From Gigaspora margarita (taxonomy: Eukaryota; Glomeromycota; Glomeromycetes; Diversisporales; Gigasporaceae): a stretch of DNA of 64,000 bases. The position numbers and the translations under genes are program-made. The stretch is from the NCBI GenBank assembly GCA_009809945.1, contig WTPW01000021.1, positions 162,595 through 226,594 of the forward strand, read 5' to 3'. Below, one piece after another: positions 1-12,845 of the stretch; position 1 is the stretch's first letter; each line of letters opens with the position of its first letter. The notes beneath the pieces are model-generated. The model was not told where the DNA came from and did not search any database. It worked only from the letters and a program-made list of their open reading frames with translations.

Positions 1-490
1 GATCTACCAACTAATAAAATCATGATTATATCCAAAATGTGATCAGTGTGCTAAAACTAAAGTAGCAATATAATCTGCTTTAATGCTTTTGATTGGATAT
101 ACATTCTATGATCAAACATGTTAAGACTAAAATATCAATGAGCAAGTAATGATCATTACAATTCAAATTTCTAGCAATTGTTCATGATAGTACCAAATCA
201 ACCTTAACCACGTATGGTATAGTGCATTGATTTGTAACAAAATTCTTTACAGTAAATCGTAGCTATATTTATCTATTGTATGAGAATTGATTATCCAAAC
301 ATCGCTTTAACACGTTTTGTCTCAATTAAATTGCATAATGATCGCTATAAAAAAAATTCTTTTTTTATTGCCTTTCAGAATTGCACTAACTAAATATGTT
401 ATACATGTCATTATACTTTGGGATGCATCTGGTATAGGTCCCTAAAAAAGTCCAGGTCTGAACGAGTCCTGTCTAAAGTATTGAGTATGT
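1..490 (+). repeat. Dispersed repeat R1, copy 1
   Basis: No gene is visible here. Bases 1-160 match, with many substitutions, a stretch near 32444-32640 (same strand) and the reverse complement of about 62840-62945. The shared core includes GATCTACCAACTAATAAAAT, a segment around TTTAATGC and TTTTGATTGG, then GTTAAGACTAA followed by GATGAGCAA. Bases 290-420 also resemble 15400-15530 (CACTAACTAAATATG shared). It looks like part of an old transposable element family without coding capacity. The left edge runs off the window, so the true end is unknown. Confidence 0.6.
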
Positions 491-500
491 AAGCTAAAAT

Positions 501-1100
501 ATATATAGTGAATTAGTGATGCCAAAAAATTTCACATGTCATGTAATCTGAGCCACGCTGACCTATATTATTTTGCCCAAAATCACCAAATTTTAACAAT
601 TTTTACTAACAAACCTGCTAACCGTATACTAAGTAAAATTGCTTGGTTGTAATTTTGCTATAATATTACTTGGCAGTACAAAGCTAGTATTAATGCTCTA
701 CAGGTTCGATCTGAGGCCTAAATCTGAATCGCCAGAGTGGCTCAGGTTACATGACTTCATAATTTTTTTGGACACTACTAACATACTAAAATAAAAGACT
801 ACTTTTATTTTAGTAAGTTAGTGGTATTCAAAAAAATTATAACATCATGTAACCTGAACCACTCTGGCGATTCAGACTCAGGCCTCAGATTGAACCTGTG
901 GAGCATTAATACTAGCTTTGTACTACCAAGTAATATTATAGCAAAATTACAACCAAGCAATTTTACTTAGTATACAGTTAGCAGGTTTGTTAGTAAAAAT
1001 TGTTAAAATTTGGTGATTTCAGGCAAAATTATATAGGTTGGCGTGGCTCAGATTACATGACATGCAAAATTTTTTGGGCATCACTAATTCACTATATATA
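501..1100. mobile_element. 600-bp foldback (long inverted repeat) element
   Basis: The two halves are near-perfect inverted copies of each other with the centre near 800. The outer ends read ATATATAGTGAATTAGTGAT on the left and its complement on the right, and most of the roughly 295-bp arms match base for base with scattered transitions. The target is a TA-rich stretch and a TA duplication is possible but cannot be proved there. There is no open reading frame. I call it a non-autonomous foldback/MITE-type element; the superfamily is not determined. Confidence 0.85.
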
Positions 1101-1231
1101 TTAGTGCAATGCAACTTTAGATCTTTATACTCGTACTTATATTTAAAATTATTTCTATCCTACTTATAAGTAGGAAAGATGACAATATAAGTATAGTAAG
1201 TTTTGAAAATGATCATACTTGTGAGTATAAG

Positions 1232-2146
1232 TAGTGATGGGCAACACACAGAATCTGTGCATGATCCTGCACAGAATTTAAAAACTCTCATGCAGGATTT
1301 TTAATATAAGATTATCTGGCCTGCTTTAACATAAGTGGGCCAATTTCTAATTAGTATTTGATGTACTTATATAAAAATATTATGCATGCATTAGCTTTTT
1401 ATTTATTTCTTGTACATATACGTACATACAAAGATAGTGCGCAAACTGTACTTTGAAATAAATTTTTTAATTTGTCATTATTAATAAAGTGGGAATCTAG
1501 ACTTTTAATTTCTTGCATAAAATAATACACCAAGTATATTGTGTACCATATGGGCAAAAATCACCAATTACAGTTATTATTTCATATAAGTGATAAGGTT
1601 AAATAAATTTATGTGATTTAGATGATTATTGACTATTTGATCAGAAATTATAAGCTCGATTACAAATTTCTTATAAGTCGTTTATGGATTTTTGTATATA
1701 TATAACCTAGTTTTAAATTTTTATATGTATGACAGTACTTGATCACTATAAATTTAAGTACATTTATACCTGATTATACACCTGATTACTTACAAATTTT
1801 TACATGCTTATAATTTGATCACTTTGTTACCAAATAAAATTTTTAAATATGTATTTATATAATAATATTTTAAAAAAAAATTAATAAAATTAAGACAAAT
1901 CTGAATTGATGAATCTAATAATTATTAGATTCAAATGTTTTAAAAGTAGGTAAAGTCTGTATAAGCAATTTTATTTGTAATCAATACTTTAAGATTTATA
2001 AGAAATGATTATTACTTTAATGAGAAATTACATTCCTTGTGATGATATATACATATATGCATATATATTTATTAATCATGAAAAATCAAGAGACCCCACG
2101 AATCCTGCACAGGATTTTTAAAAAAATCAGGATTTGCCTATCACTA
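1232..2146. mobile_element. Non-autonomous hAT-like element
   Basis: The ends are TAGTGATGGGCAA on the left and TTGCCTATCACTA on the right, an imperfect inverted pair of the kind typical of hAT elements. The flanks are AGTATAAG (1224-1231) and AGTGTAAG (2147-2154), an 8-bp target duplication with one mismatch. Both subterminal regions carry a CCTGCACAG motif. The 915-bp interior has no ORF. The ends and an 8-bp duplication are seen; membership of hAT is inferred from them. Confidence 0.75.
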
Positions 2147-2154
2147 AGTGTAAG

Positions 2155-2640
2155 TATACCTGCATGACAAAAATTGAATCAAACATTTTACATAACACAA
2201 TTACTATGTTTGGGTGACCGTAGAGAAATGTAAGATAATTAGAACCAAGCAAAATATAGTGTGATGATGATAAATTGGTGATTAATTAAAAAGAATAAGG
2301 TAGTAAAGTGAAGCATAAAAAATTAATATAGAAAATGATCTAAATGATGTAATTATATAGAATAAAAAAGTAAAAATAAATAAAAGGGAAAAATCAATCA
2401 TATATGATTTTAGGAACTATATATTCAAATGAAGTTTCCCTTGAATTAAGCTTTCAGTAAAGAGTTTTTAATCTGCAAATTATAAATAATGTATAATTGT
2501 ATATAAAGCATTTCTGCATAAAACTTAATATGTAATATCTTGTAGTTTTTAATAATGCTGATGTATTTTGAATAATTATGTGATAATATATGTGCATACA
2601 TTGTGCTTAAGATTTTTTTTCTTTTAAATAATTGAAAGCT
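2155..2640. other. AT-rich intergenic stretch
   Basis: I see no gene, RNA or clear repeat here. The base composition is about four-fifths A+T, with no long open frame on either strand. Confidence 0.5.
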
Positions 2641-2674
2641 ATCACATACTTTTGTTCATGTCTATTTTCTTGAA

Positions 2675-2905
2675 ATGGACAAACATTACTTTCAAACTAT
2701 TAATTATCCTGACCTTCATATTCATGATGATCCTGACCTTCATATTCATGATAATCCTGACCTTCATATTCATGATGATCCTGACCTTTATATTAATAAT
2801 GATCCTGACTTTCATATTATTGATGGGGTTGAAATTATTTATGAAGAATATCTAGAATCCTTTGAAACTAAAAGTATATTGATTTCTTATGATAATGAGC
2901 TTTAA
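2675..2905 (+). CDS. Small ORF with five octapeptide repeats
   Basis: A 76-residue frame starts at an ATG and contains five consecutive 8-residue repeats of the form xPDLHIHD (residues about 11-50), encoded by 24-bp direct repeats. An acidic tail follows (EEYLESFE). The repeats drift at the last two units (LYINN, FHIID). I do not recognise a function. Downstream DNA has broken frames and GT-AG-like boundaries, so this may be the first exon of a decayed, intron-bearing gene, possibly the N-terminus of the MULE-like remnant further right. That link is inference. It could also be a non-functional minisatellite that happens to be open. Confidence 0.4.
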   Translation: MDKHYFQTINYPDLHIHDDPDLHIHDNPDLHIHDDPDLYINNDPDFHIIDGVEIIYEEYLESFETKSILISYDNEL

Positions 2906-2909
2906 AAGA

Positions 2910-3960
2910 TTAATAAACATTGCAAGCGATTTAAATAAAGACACAATAACTTATATTACTAAATTATTGGCAACAAAGATTAACTATTATAATTTAATGC
3001 CTATAGAATTCTTGAAGGCCTATAATGTAGAAGGTTAGAAGGAGCCATTAACTGCATTCAAAGACATTAATAAATTTTAAATTTTATATATTTTAATCTA
3101 ATTGTATATTATTATATTTATTATATTTTACTTAATATATTTTATTTTTAGTTTCAATATTCAATTGGCAAACCCAGTAGTGAAATAAGGTTATGTGTCC
3201 TTATCTTGGTATTGAAGTAAAATATAAAATGCAAACCTGTCAAGATTCAAACCTTTGTGAATTTGCTATGCATGAATTACATAATTAAACACATAAATGT
3301 GTCAATATTAGTTCTGATCTTATGATGCGAATAACTCAAGAAATTTTATTCAGTAATATAGATAATAATACTTTTGAGTAAGTAATAAAAATTTAAGTAT
3401 TTTATAATACTGTAATATAATATTGTAACAATTTAAATTAAAATTAGATTTTAACCTTTATCTTGCTGCTCTTGAAACATCTTGCAAGTTTCAAAAAACA
3501 AACAATTATGTGAAAGCAAACCTGTTTTACATTGTTGTTATGTCATGATTATTCTAAATCTACCCATTTCATAGGATGTACTAATTGAAAATAGGTAAAA
3601 ATACTATTGCTTTATGCACATCTCTTCTAATATTAATACTGAACTTTTGTACAACTTATTTGATGGTACTTATAGGGTAAATTAATTAATTAATTATTTA
3701 TTTATTGATCTATATACAGCAATTTAATTAATCTTTAATTATTTATAACCTAATTATACCAGTACAATCACATGGAATGTGGAACATGAAATGTGAAGGG
3801 ATGGTATTGTTCAACTTTTTGATGTCCACTATGCTGATTTTTGCAAAATTCTTTTTTGATAGGATAATGATTTTCATTTATTCATTAATTGATTATTTAT
3901 ATTGTAATATTTTTTTTATTGCTATCAAACTATGAATTAATAATCAATGCATAAAATTTA
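2910..3960 (+). pseudogene. Degenerate, probably intron-bearing coding remnant
   Basis: Short open fragments on the plus strand lie between AT-rich stretches that look like introns: about 3151-3380, reading through CPYLGIEVKYKMQ and SSDLMMRITQEILF, and about 3460-3620. Possible acceptor sites (TTATTTTTAG at about 3145-3151, AAATTAAAATTAG near 3448) precede them. Stops interrupt each frame. The cysteine/histidine-bearing fragment resembles the DNA-binding N-terminal part of MULE/FAR1-type transposases, but this rests on memory and is weak. An unrelated decayed gene is equally possible. Confidence 0.3.
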
Positions 3961-6060
3961 GACATTGTGAATCAAAAAACAGAAACTATATCATAACTAT
4001 ATTTACATAATAATATAATACTGTAGTAGTGTAATTTAGCTGATATTTATTTATTATCTGAATGCTGCAAGCAAAACTCTAAATTTCATTTTTTGAAATA
4101 ATTCCAAGTTTTTTCTTTGCAGTTCTCATTTTTAAAAATTGACATTCACTAAATAAACTAAACATACACTCACTAAATAAACTAAATATACATTTACTAA
4201 ATAAACTAAACATTAACTGAGTTATTGAAATAGCAAGTTTGTACAGGCTTTTTCTATAGTAGCTCATGTTAATTCTAATGCAAACTATACTCAAGCACAT
4301 ACTGAAATTACAGAATAGCGAGTAAGTTTTGTGAATTTTTTGTAGTAACCACAATAATTTCAATACAAACTAACTTATTTTAATTCCAATACAAACTAAC
4401 TCAATTTAACTGTATATTGTGTTAACAAAATAGCTGGTGAGTTCTGTAATAAAATTTTTACAATCATAATTCTAGCAACTAACTCAACCTTAATTATATA
4501 AAAATTACAATAATTTCAGATACAAACTAACTCAATTTTAATTACAAATTACAGTTATCATGATATCAAGCAAGTTCCATAAAAATCATTCTATTAAAAA
4601 TCATGATAATTTTAAAACAACCTTAATTACTACATGTATGCATTAAAACTTAAGTTTTGTGACAGAATTTATTATAGTTACTTAAAATCCAATGCAAGCT
4701 AACTTAATCAAATACTGTAGTAACTAGAATTTTTATAATCATGCCGTAAAATATGAAAATAAACATAGCACTCTCTATTCTATTTTTTCAATTCAGATTA
4801 GTAGAAAAACTTGATTAAAGATTTTATTGCTGCTAATTTTAAATTGAAAAAAGTAGGGTTGAGGGTGCTGTGCTTATTCTCTATATGTTAAAATAATTTT
4901 GATGCAAGCTAACTTGACCATAACTACATACTTGATGACTAGTATAGTAAGTTAATTCTGTGAAGAAATATTATAGCAGAAATCAAGCAATTTAAATACA
5001 ACTACTAAACCTTATTTACACAGAAATCAATATAATTTTAATGCAAACTAGCTTAACCACAAATACTATCATTATCAAGATAGTGAGTAAGCTCTTTAAC
5101 AGAATTTTTTTTTTTAGAAACTCATGATAAAAATCAATAATTTCAATACAAACTAACATAGAATTACCTACATAGAGTTCATAATGATTCCAAATAAAAC
5201 CAACTTGATCTAGATTACATATAAGTCATAATTTCAGAACCAACTAAATTTTTAACCTACATTGTAGTTGTCAGAATAGTAAGTAAGCTCTGTAACAGAA
5301 TTTTTGCAGTGAAAACTCTTATGCATTCTGATGTAAACTAAATTACAAATAAATTATAATAGTTCCAATGCAAACTAACTCTATTTTAAGTACAATACTA
5401 TCTTAATTTTAACAATATATTATGATAGTTAAAATAGAAATGTTTTGTAATAGAATTTTTTTATAGTAGAGATTATCATAATTTTAATACAGGTAATATG
5501 ATCATAATCACATATAACTCATGACAATAATGTACCTAATTCAATTTTAACTATGTATTATAATTATCATAAGCTCTGCATAAATTTTTTCAATAATAAT
5601 GAATCATAATTTCAATACAAGTTAACTCAACCTTCAAAACTATATACTGTATTGGTGAGTAAATTCTGTACCAAAATTTTTTACTTTATTCTATAGTAAA
5701 AATCACTCAGCTTTAACTACTTGATATGATAACTGGAATACAAGTAAGTTTATAAGATATTTACTACAACTATTGATAAAAATTAAGCTAATTTCAATAC
5801 AAACTAATTCAACCTTAAAATTAATAGCCATGTACTTTCTAGTTACTCATAGTAGAAATTACAATATTTCTAACTATTATATACNACTGGAATAGCAAGN
5901 TTTTACAAAAATATTNACAGTAACTAATGAAAGAAATGCAATAATTCCAATATAAACTAACTAGTTCTTAACACATTCTATACACAAAAACTCATAATAG
6001 AAATTATAAAATTTGAATGCAACTTAATTGAGTATAAATCAATAGATAATTATTAAGTTA
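3960..6060 (+). repeat. Diverged tandem repeat (about 130-150 bp unit)
   Basis: A loose unit recurs about fifteen times. It contains AATACAAACTAACTCAA, then a segment like CTACATACTGTAG, then AGTAAGTTCTGTAACAGAAT and a poly-T/A stretch, then CATGATAATTTC. Copies differ by substitutions and small indels, so the array is old. A shorter piece of the same family is at about 32950-33110, and a reverse-complement array is at about 60580-61870. No coding potential. A few N bases near 5885-5916 mark uncertain sequence. Confidence 0.7.
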
Positions 6061-6479
6061 TTTAGATCTAAACTTCCTATTAGTACATATTTTTGTTCCT
6101 TGTTTTATTGTACAATAATCAATGTATTTTGAATTTTACTTGTAGTATAATTGTACTGGTCCTGCACAGCATCACATGCTGCACAGCTATCTTATATTAA
6201 TAATGGGTCTACTAATAAATGGGATGTATTTTCTAATTCTTCTAAAAAATATTGCTATAAATATCAAATTATGAATAATATATAATAAAATATATTAAAA
6301 TATTAATTTTTTTAATATTTATTATTAGCTTATCCTTATCAATTAGAAAACAAACTATGCCATGGTCAGATTAAAAAAAAATTATATGAAGTCAAATTTT
6401 ATAAAATTATACCAATAGANCTCAAANCATATCTATTTGTAATTCTAATATATAAAGTATTGNATTCACACCCNCTACT

Positions 6480-8370
6480 ACCTNCTATAAGAACTCCAAA
6501 TTATTTAAACAAAAGTTGCAAGTACTTGTAAAAAGCTTATGAAGATTTACTAGATGCAACACCTACTCATATTGTAACAGGTAAAATTAATATTAAATTT
6601 TTATAATATTGTTATTTAATTAATATATTTTATTTTATTTTAGGCAATTTAATTAAGGCTTATTTTGTTGTTGAAAATTTATGTGAAGTTCACACATCAC
6701 TTAATGATATAGATAAATTACAACAATATGTAAATAAAATACAAAAGGAAAAGCATCATTTTGGTCAAGATTTATTAGAGTTTATATATAACTTTTCCCA
6801 AAATATTAATAACTTTCAGGACTATGTTCAAAGATTAAGTATGTACAAAAATACTTTTTTAAATTCAAATTTAACTGTCCAATTTATTTGTTTTAATGAC
6901 TTACATACAATAATTATTTGTAATAATCAATTCAAATACAAAAATATATTAAATGCAATTACTTTGAAATTGATCTATCATTTAAAAGATTTACTGGTAA
7001 AATAAATGAATTCAAAATAAATTATTATGATAAACAGTATAATATAAGTAAGTATTTTTTAATATATATAGTATAAATTATATTTTATACATATTAATTA
7101 AATTATTTTATCTATTAGTTTTAATATTTGTCCATGTTTTTACAAACCAAGCAACAACTATTGTATGTCAAAGTATATTTGAAGCATTGTTTATCTTGTT
7201 AAATAATTTACTAGTAAAACACCAAAGTTTAATCACATTCATGAAAAAGAATTTGATTGTATTATTGATAACCTGATATGGCACAACTTACTGGATTGGG
7301 CGAAGCTTTAACCTTAATTACTAGTTCTTTTACATGGGAGGACCATTTGGTTCATATTTTCAAACCTTGTCAAGTTTATTATTAAATTTATATTAATAAT
7401 CTATATTATATATGAGGATGAAATTATTTTAGGTTCTAAAACCTGAAATTAAAATTTGAAAACAAAATTGGTTTTGATCTATTTACTTAAAAGATAAAAC
7501 TATTTTATACTTTTTTTAAATAGATAAAATTATAAGAAACATATCTATATAATTTATTTGCACTTCTTTATAAAAATTTTTAATTTTCTCTAATGAAGAT
7601 GAAATAGGCCTTTTTCAAAAATCTATTTCAGTGACATCACTTATTTATATTTGTAGAAATTATATAAAAAAGAGTATTAATGCTTGATAAAGATCTTATG
7701 GGTAAGTTTTTATAAATAATAATTAAATAATAATTGATACATTATTTTTTAAATAATTTAATTAACTTTATTATTAAAATAGATTGAGTTCAATAAAATT
7801 GTACAGAAGCAGCACATGTCATGAGTAATCAAGAAGGCAAACAACTTAAATTGATAACTGCAATATTAAGGTTTGCTTGTATCAATCTATTATAATATAT
7901 GCATTTTTTATATATATATTATTATTTTTATTTTAGAAGACAAAAATTGGACATGCGCAATTTAAAAAATAAATATAAGAGAAATTATAATATTAATTTG
8001 AATGGCCAAGATCAAAGTAGCAATGTAAAAAAAAATTGGCAATCAAGTGAAGCAGTTAGTTTTTTATTTAAAGCATTTATTTAAATTAGTAATTTAAGTT
8101 TATTTATATTTATTAATTATATTTATTTTATATACTAATAGCTAAACAACAATCTAAAGCTACTTCTTCAACAAAAAGACAAAGTAAAAAATGCTAAATA
8201 ACACAAGCAATCAATTTAACTACAAATATATCTCAAAATATCAAAAAATAAACTTAATTGGTAAATTATAGTTAAAGCAACCAAAAAAGATAAACCTTAT
8301 AATAAACAAAATCAGAAATTTATATGTTTTTTCTATAGTGTAGGAATGGGGCTTGCTTACATATAAAAGT
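6480..8370 (+). pseudogene. MULE-like transposase remnant with introns
   Basis: Several plus-strand coding fragments can be read in order. They are: a piece with LLDATPTHIVTG, then an intron (about 6580-6642), then NLIKAYFVVENLCEVH and a long helical stretch (6643-6840); a piece with DMAQLTGLGEALTLI and WEDHLVHIFKPCQ (about 7275-7380); EAAHVMSNQEGKQLKLITAI (about 7808-7870); an intron ending TTTTATTTTAG near 7936; GRKLDMRNLKNKYKR-like sequence; and a final piece with QNQKFICFF followed by a damaged CCHC-type motif (about 8305-8350). Frame changes and stops separate them. The order of a WE-H motif before a basic tail and zinc knuckle fits the C-terminal half of Mutator-like transposases as I remember them from these fungi. 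The catalytic region cannot be seen. Confidence 0.45.
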
Positions 8371-8547
8371 ATTTTTTCATTAAGTAACTCTCTCTTGTTG
8401 CTTAATTAAAAGTTGTAGAGCTAATTCTTGTGATTCTAATTATAGTAAAATTATCAAAATTGGTTTGATAGATCATAAGATACAAATATTTTTCAATTGC
8501 TTACTATAGAGTTTTTTCTAATAAATTGAAGCACATGACATTTATCG

Positions 8548-10388
8548 GCAAATTTTATATATAGATATATATCGATTACTAACCGATAAGATATATATCA
8601 ATAATCAACACCCCTACTGATTATTATCGATAGTGATAGTAATCGATATATATCCAGTTAATCGATATATATCTATTAGATATATATTGATTAACTAGAT
8701 ATATATCCATAATCAACACCCCTGCCAATTATTATTAATTAATAATTATTATATTCACATAATCATGCTTTTTGCAAATTTTTAAATGTTTTACATGTTT
8801 TTGCCAGGTTTCACAATTTATTATAAAATTTTATTTTTTTTATTTATTATTATTATATATTATATTTTAAATTAAATATATATTTTTAATCAATATTTGC
8901 AAGTTTTTGAAATTAATATAAAATTATTTATTTATTATTCTTATATATTATATTACATAGTTTTATTATATATTATTGTAAAAAAAAATGAAAAACCAAA
9001 AAAAACCCCAAAAAAATAACAAAAAAAAAACAAAAACAAAAAAAATAGTAATAATTTTTAACTACTTTCACATTTCGTTGCATCTACTATTATAATCGCT
9101 TATATTCTCTACTTCTTGCAAAGTGCCAGAGAAGTTAGAGTTGGTGTTCTTGTAAAATACCAGAAAAGTCAGATCATTTTCTTGCAAATTTTGAAGAAAG
9201 TCAGAAATAAATAAAATAAAATTAAAAAAATAAGTAAAAAAAAGAAAAACAAACAAAAACCAAAAATATAAGCAAACTAAATAAAAAAAACAAAGCCCCA
9301 AATCTCTATTTTCCTAAAGTAAGAATTTGTTTTTTATAATTTAGAAATTGTTGAAGGTTTTCACAATGTACTGGAATAATAAAAAAATAAAAATTAAAGA
9401 AATAAGTAAAAAGAAAACAACAGAATATAAGCAAACTGAATAAAAAAAAATAAAACCCCAAATCACTATTATATTTGCTTCTATTTGCTCATATTCGCTT
9501 CTATTCGCTTCTATTCACTTATTTTCACTACTTTCTAAAGTAAAAAAAATAAAAACCTATTTCTCAGAAGTGTTAGTGTTATAACACCCATAAAATGTAA
9601 GAGAAACAAGAAAATTACCTATATGACCCTGTATGAACACAAGAGAATGAGAAAGACCACCCCATACAAATGCAAGAGAAATGAGCAAGACCACCCCGTA
9701 CAAATGCAAAAGAAGAAAAAAAATGAAACATTTACAAGAACACTAAAAATCTATGCAATACCATCTGCAAAAATACTGAAAGGCACGTAAAGCTATTCCA
9801 CAAGAACACCAATGACACCAGCTAGTGACAATTCTAACAAAGACACCAATGATGACATCAACTACAACACCAGCGATAACACCAACTAGAACAACACCAA
9901 TGTGTTGCCATGTGCAAAGTATCAGAAAGTCACTATATTTTATGCCAACAAGTGTTTTTTGTAGAAATAAAATAAAAAAAATTAAAAAATAATAAATAAA
10001 AAAAAAATAAAAAAACAAATAAAGCAAAATGATATTAAACGAAATGAAACGTAACAAAAAAAAACAAAATGAAAACAAAAAAACAATATAAAATTGATAG
10101 AAGTCTAAATTATAAGCAAAAAAAAATAAACAAAGATCTAATCTGATCTTGTACTATGATTATCAAAACATTTTGAACCATTTTGAAAATATTAGTCAAA
10201 CGCGTCCTTGGTATGATCTAGGGTACTGATCTACTGATCTAGCTTGATTTTTCATTTTTAAAATATTTCAAAACAATTCGAAATATTAAAAAAAAAGAAA
10301 AAAAAAGAAGAAAAAGAAAAAAGAGAGAGGAGAAAAAAAAGGAAGAGGAGAGAAAAAAAGGAAGAAGAAGTAAAAATCGTTCGAAAAC

Positions 10389-10422
<34 letters not shown>

Positions 10423-10660
10423 TGGTGATGGTCAAAACATTATATAATTGTTAAAGATCTGTTAATCGTTATATATCGTTTCAAATAATTCTGATTATAA
10501 TTGATTTATAGATATATAATGATTTAATATAGAAAATAATATATATCAATTTAGATATATATCAATTTTTATTCAATTAATTGATATATAATGATATTTT
10601 ATAATCAATATAAAATGATTAAGTGTTATATATTGATCAATATCTATATATAAAATTTGC
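8548..10660. mobile_element. AT-rich element bounded by 21-bp inverted repeats
   Basis: The left end GCAAATTTTATATATAGATA and the right end (10640-10660) are exact inverted copies. Inside are AT-rich palindromic tracts built on ATATATATCGATTA near both ends (8560-8720, 10450-10640). The middle holds a duplicated unit of about 190 bp (9180-9340 and 9380-9560), a short tandem with CCACCCC(A/G)TACAAATGCAA (9650-9710) and an ACACCA-rich stretch (9780-9900). No target duplication is clear, so the claim that this is a single element rests on the inverted ends only. No gene is seen. Confidence 0.45.
10289..10420. repeat. Polypurine block followed by a T tract
   Basis: About 85 bases of almost pure A/G (10289-10371) are followed by a run of about 29 T (10391-10419). 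It lies inside the larger inverted-repeat-bounded interval. The run may be an old retrotransposon poly(A) tail in inverted orientation, or slippage-grown simple repeat. Confidence 0.7.
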
Positions 10661-10699
10661 GGATGTTCCACTTACCATATAAAATAATAGTCACATGTC

Positions 10700-11265
10700 T
10701 GCTGATTTTTACTATAAAATTTGTTCCCTTTAACTGCATACTACTAATTAAATAATAATGAATCTGAAGAATCTAACATGACTATGATAGAAAAATTAGA
10801 ATATGAGGAGCACTTGTTGATGATTGCATAATGCAAAGAAAAATTAAGGGAATTGCAAATTTCTAATGCTATAAAAGAGCATGAATATGGTTTTAAAAAT
10901 CCTAAAATATAATTATTCTTATGCATAAGAATAAATAATAAACCTTGATTCAATATTTTGATGTTATACATAAATATTTGGATAAAATTCTGTTTAAAAT
11001 TTGAATTGGTAATCTTTTTTTTTTATATAACAATAATATACAGTACTTATTGATTTGAAAATAGTAATATTTTCAATCTACTCAATATAACAATTACTAT
11101 CTTGTCATAAATATCAATTATTTTCTCTTTAATTTTATTATTACTACTGTATCATAATCTATTATTAATTAATTATATTATTAAAATCAATCAAATTAAA
11201 TTTTTTTGTTAATTATACAAATATGATTTAATTAATTTACACTTCTGACCTGATTAAATTAATCA
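10700..11265. other. AT-rich stretch without genes
   Basis: I see no supported gene here on either strand; open frames are short and biased to low-complexity residues. Confidence 0.5.
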
Positions 11266-11489
11266 TAGTACAGTCATCCTCCCATATAATCACCTCCCAT
11301 ATAATCACCTCCCATATAATCACAACCTCTATATAATCACATAATTTTATGTAGTTGTTTTTTTTAATATTAAAAATACCTTTATATAATTACATTAATA
11401 GTATAGTCACTATCACATTTTATAAAAAAATTTTAAACAAATTTATTAAGAAAAATACTTCTTTAAAATCACATTTTTTATTGACAATA

Positions 11490-12845
11490 GTGCTCCTACA
11501 GACCAGACCTGAATCAGGCTATAGTCAAGTCTGAGTCTAAGACTTTTATATTCAGACTTTTTATCAAGTCTGAGTTTGGTCTGAATCCAGTCTAAAGTCT
11601 GCAGACTGGTCTGAGTCCAAATATATTTAATGTATTTTTTGGTGCTGAACAAGTTTATTTAGTGCAAGAAGTTAGAATTAATTAGTAAAATTTTGCGAAT
11701 TATAAGTTTTTATAGAATTTTATTAATAAAATTCTATAAAATCCTATAATTCGCAAATTTTTATTAAGTAATTCTAACTTTATGCACTAAGTAAACTTGT
11801 TCAGCACTTAAAAATACATCAAATCAGCAAAATTATTTTCATTTTACTTGAATTGTAGAGAGTAGATGCATAATTTTGGATTTTTGATCAAAAAAGCCAA
11901 ATTTAATCATCTTTTTTCCAATTTTCAAGTAAAATAAAAAATATTTTGCTGACCTAATGTATTTTTAGGTGCTTAATAAGTTTACTTAGTGCATTAAGTT
12001 AGAATTAATTAGTGAAATTTTGTGAATCATAAGATTTTATAGAATTTTATTAATAGAATTCTATGAAATCTTATTATTTACAAGATTTCACTAATTAATC
12101 CTAACTTTATGCACTAAGTAAACTTGTTCAGTACCTAAAAATACATCAAATCAGTGGAATCATTTTTATTTTACTTGGAATTTCGAGAATAGATGCTTAA
12201 TTTTGAATTTTTGATCAAAAAAGTCAAATTTAAGCATCTATTCTCCAATTTTCAAGTAAAATAAAAATAATTTTGCCAATTTAATGTATTTTTAGATTCT
12301 GTACAAGTTTACTTAATGCATTAAGTTAGAGTTAATTAGTAAAATTTTGTGAATTATAAGATTTTATAGAATTTTATTAACAAAATTTTATAAAATCTTA
12401 TGATTCACAAAATTTTACTAATTAATTCTAACATGATGCACTAAGTAAACTTATTCAATACCTAAAAATATATTAATTCAGCAGAATATTTTTTATTTTA
12501 CTTAAAATTTGAAAAAAAGATGCTTAAATTTGATCAAAATCCAAAATTATGCATCTATTCTCTAAATTTCAAGTAAAATAAAAATAATTCTGCTGATTTG
12601 ATGTATTTTTAGATGCTAAACAAGTTTACTTAATGCATATAGTTAGAATTACTTAATAAAAATTGTGAATTATAGGATTTTATAGAATTTTATTAATAAA
12701 ATTCTATAAAATCTTAAAATTCGCAAAATTTTACTAATTAATTCTAACTACATGCACTAAGTAAACTTGTTCAGCACTAAAAAATATATATAAATATATT
12801 TAGACTTAGACCAGTCTGCAGATATCAGACCAGATCTATGAACAC
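11490..12845. mobile_element. Nested TA-flanked element made of palindromes
   Basis: The inverted ends read TAGTGCTCCTACAGACCAG on the left, including the TA, and the complement of TAGTGTTCATAGATCTGGTC on the right. Flanking TA lies at 11488-11489 and 12846-12847. Just inside, both ends carry CAGACTGGTCTGAGTC-like sequence in inverted orientation. The interior is the alternating palindrome array described separately. No coding region. Confidence 0.7.
11641..12779. repeat. Array of alternating palindromes (A-B-A-B-A-B-A)
   Basis: Palindrome A (about 165 bp, arms GAACAAGTTTACTTAGTGCA) occurs four times at about 11641-11808, 11968-12136, 12294-12462 and 12612-12779. Palindrome B (about 155 bp, arms with AAAAATACATCAAATCAGCA and TTTTACTTGAATT) occurs three times between them (11810-11967, 12137-12293, 12463-12611). 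Each A and each B is itself an inverted repeat, giving a direct period of about 325 bp. Copies differ by a few substitutions. Confidence 0.85.

Noticed and set aside
9743..10078. 111-residue minus-strand frame
   Set aside because: Low-complexity Phe/Ile/Val-rich translation of A-rich DNA with no start context or domain.
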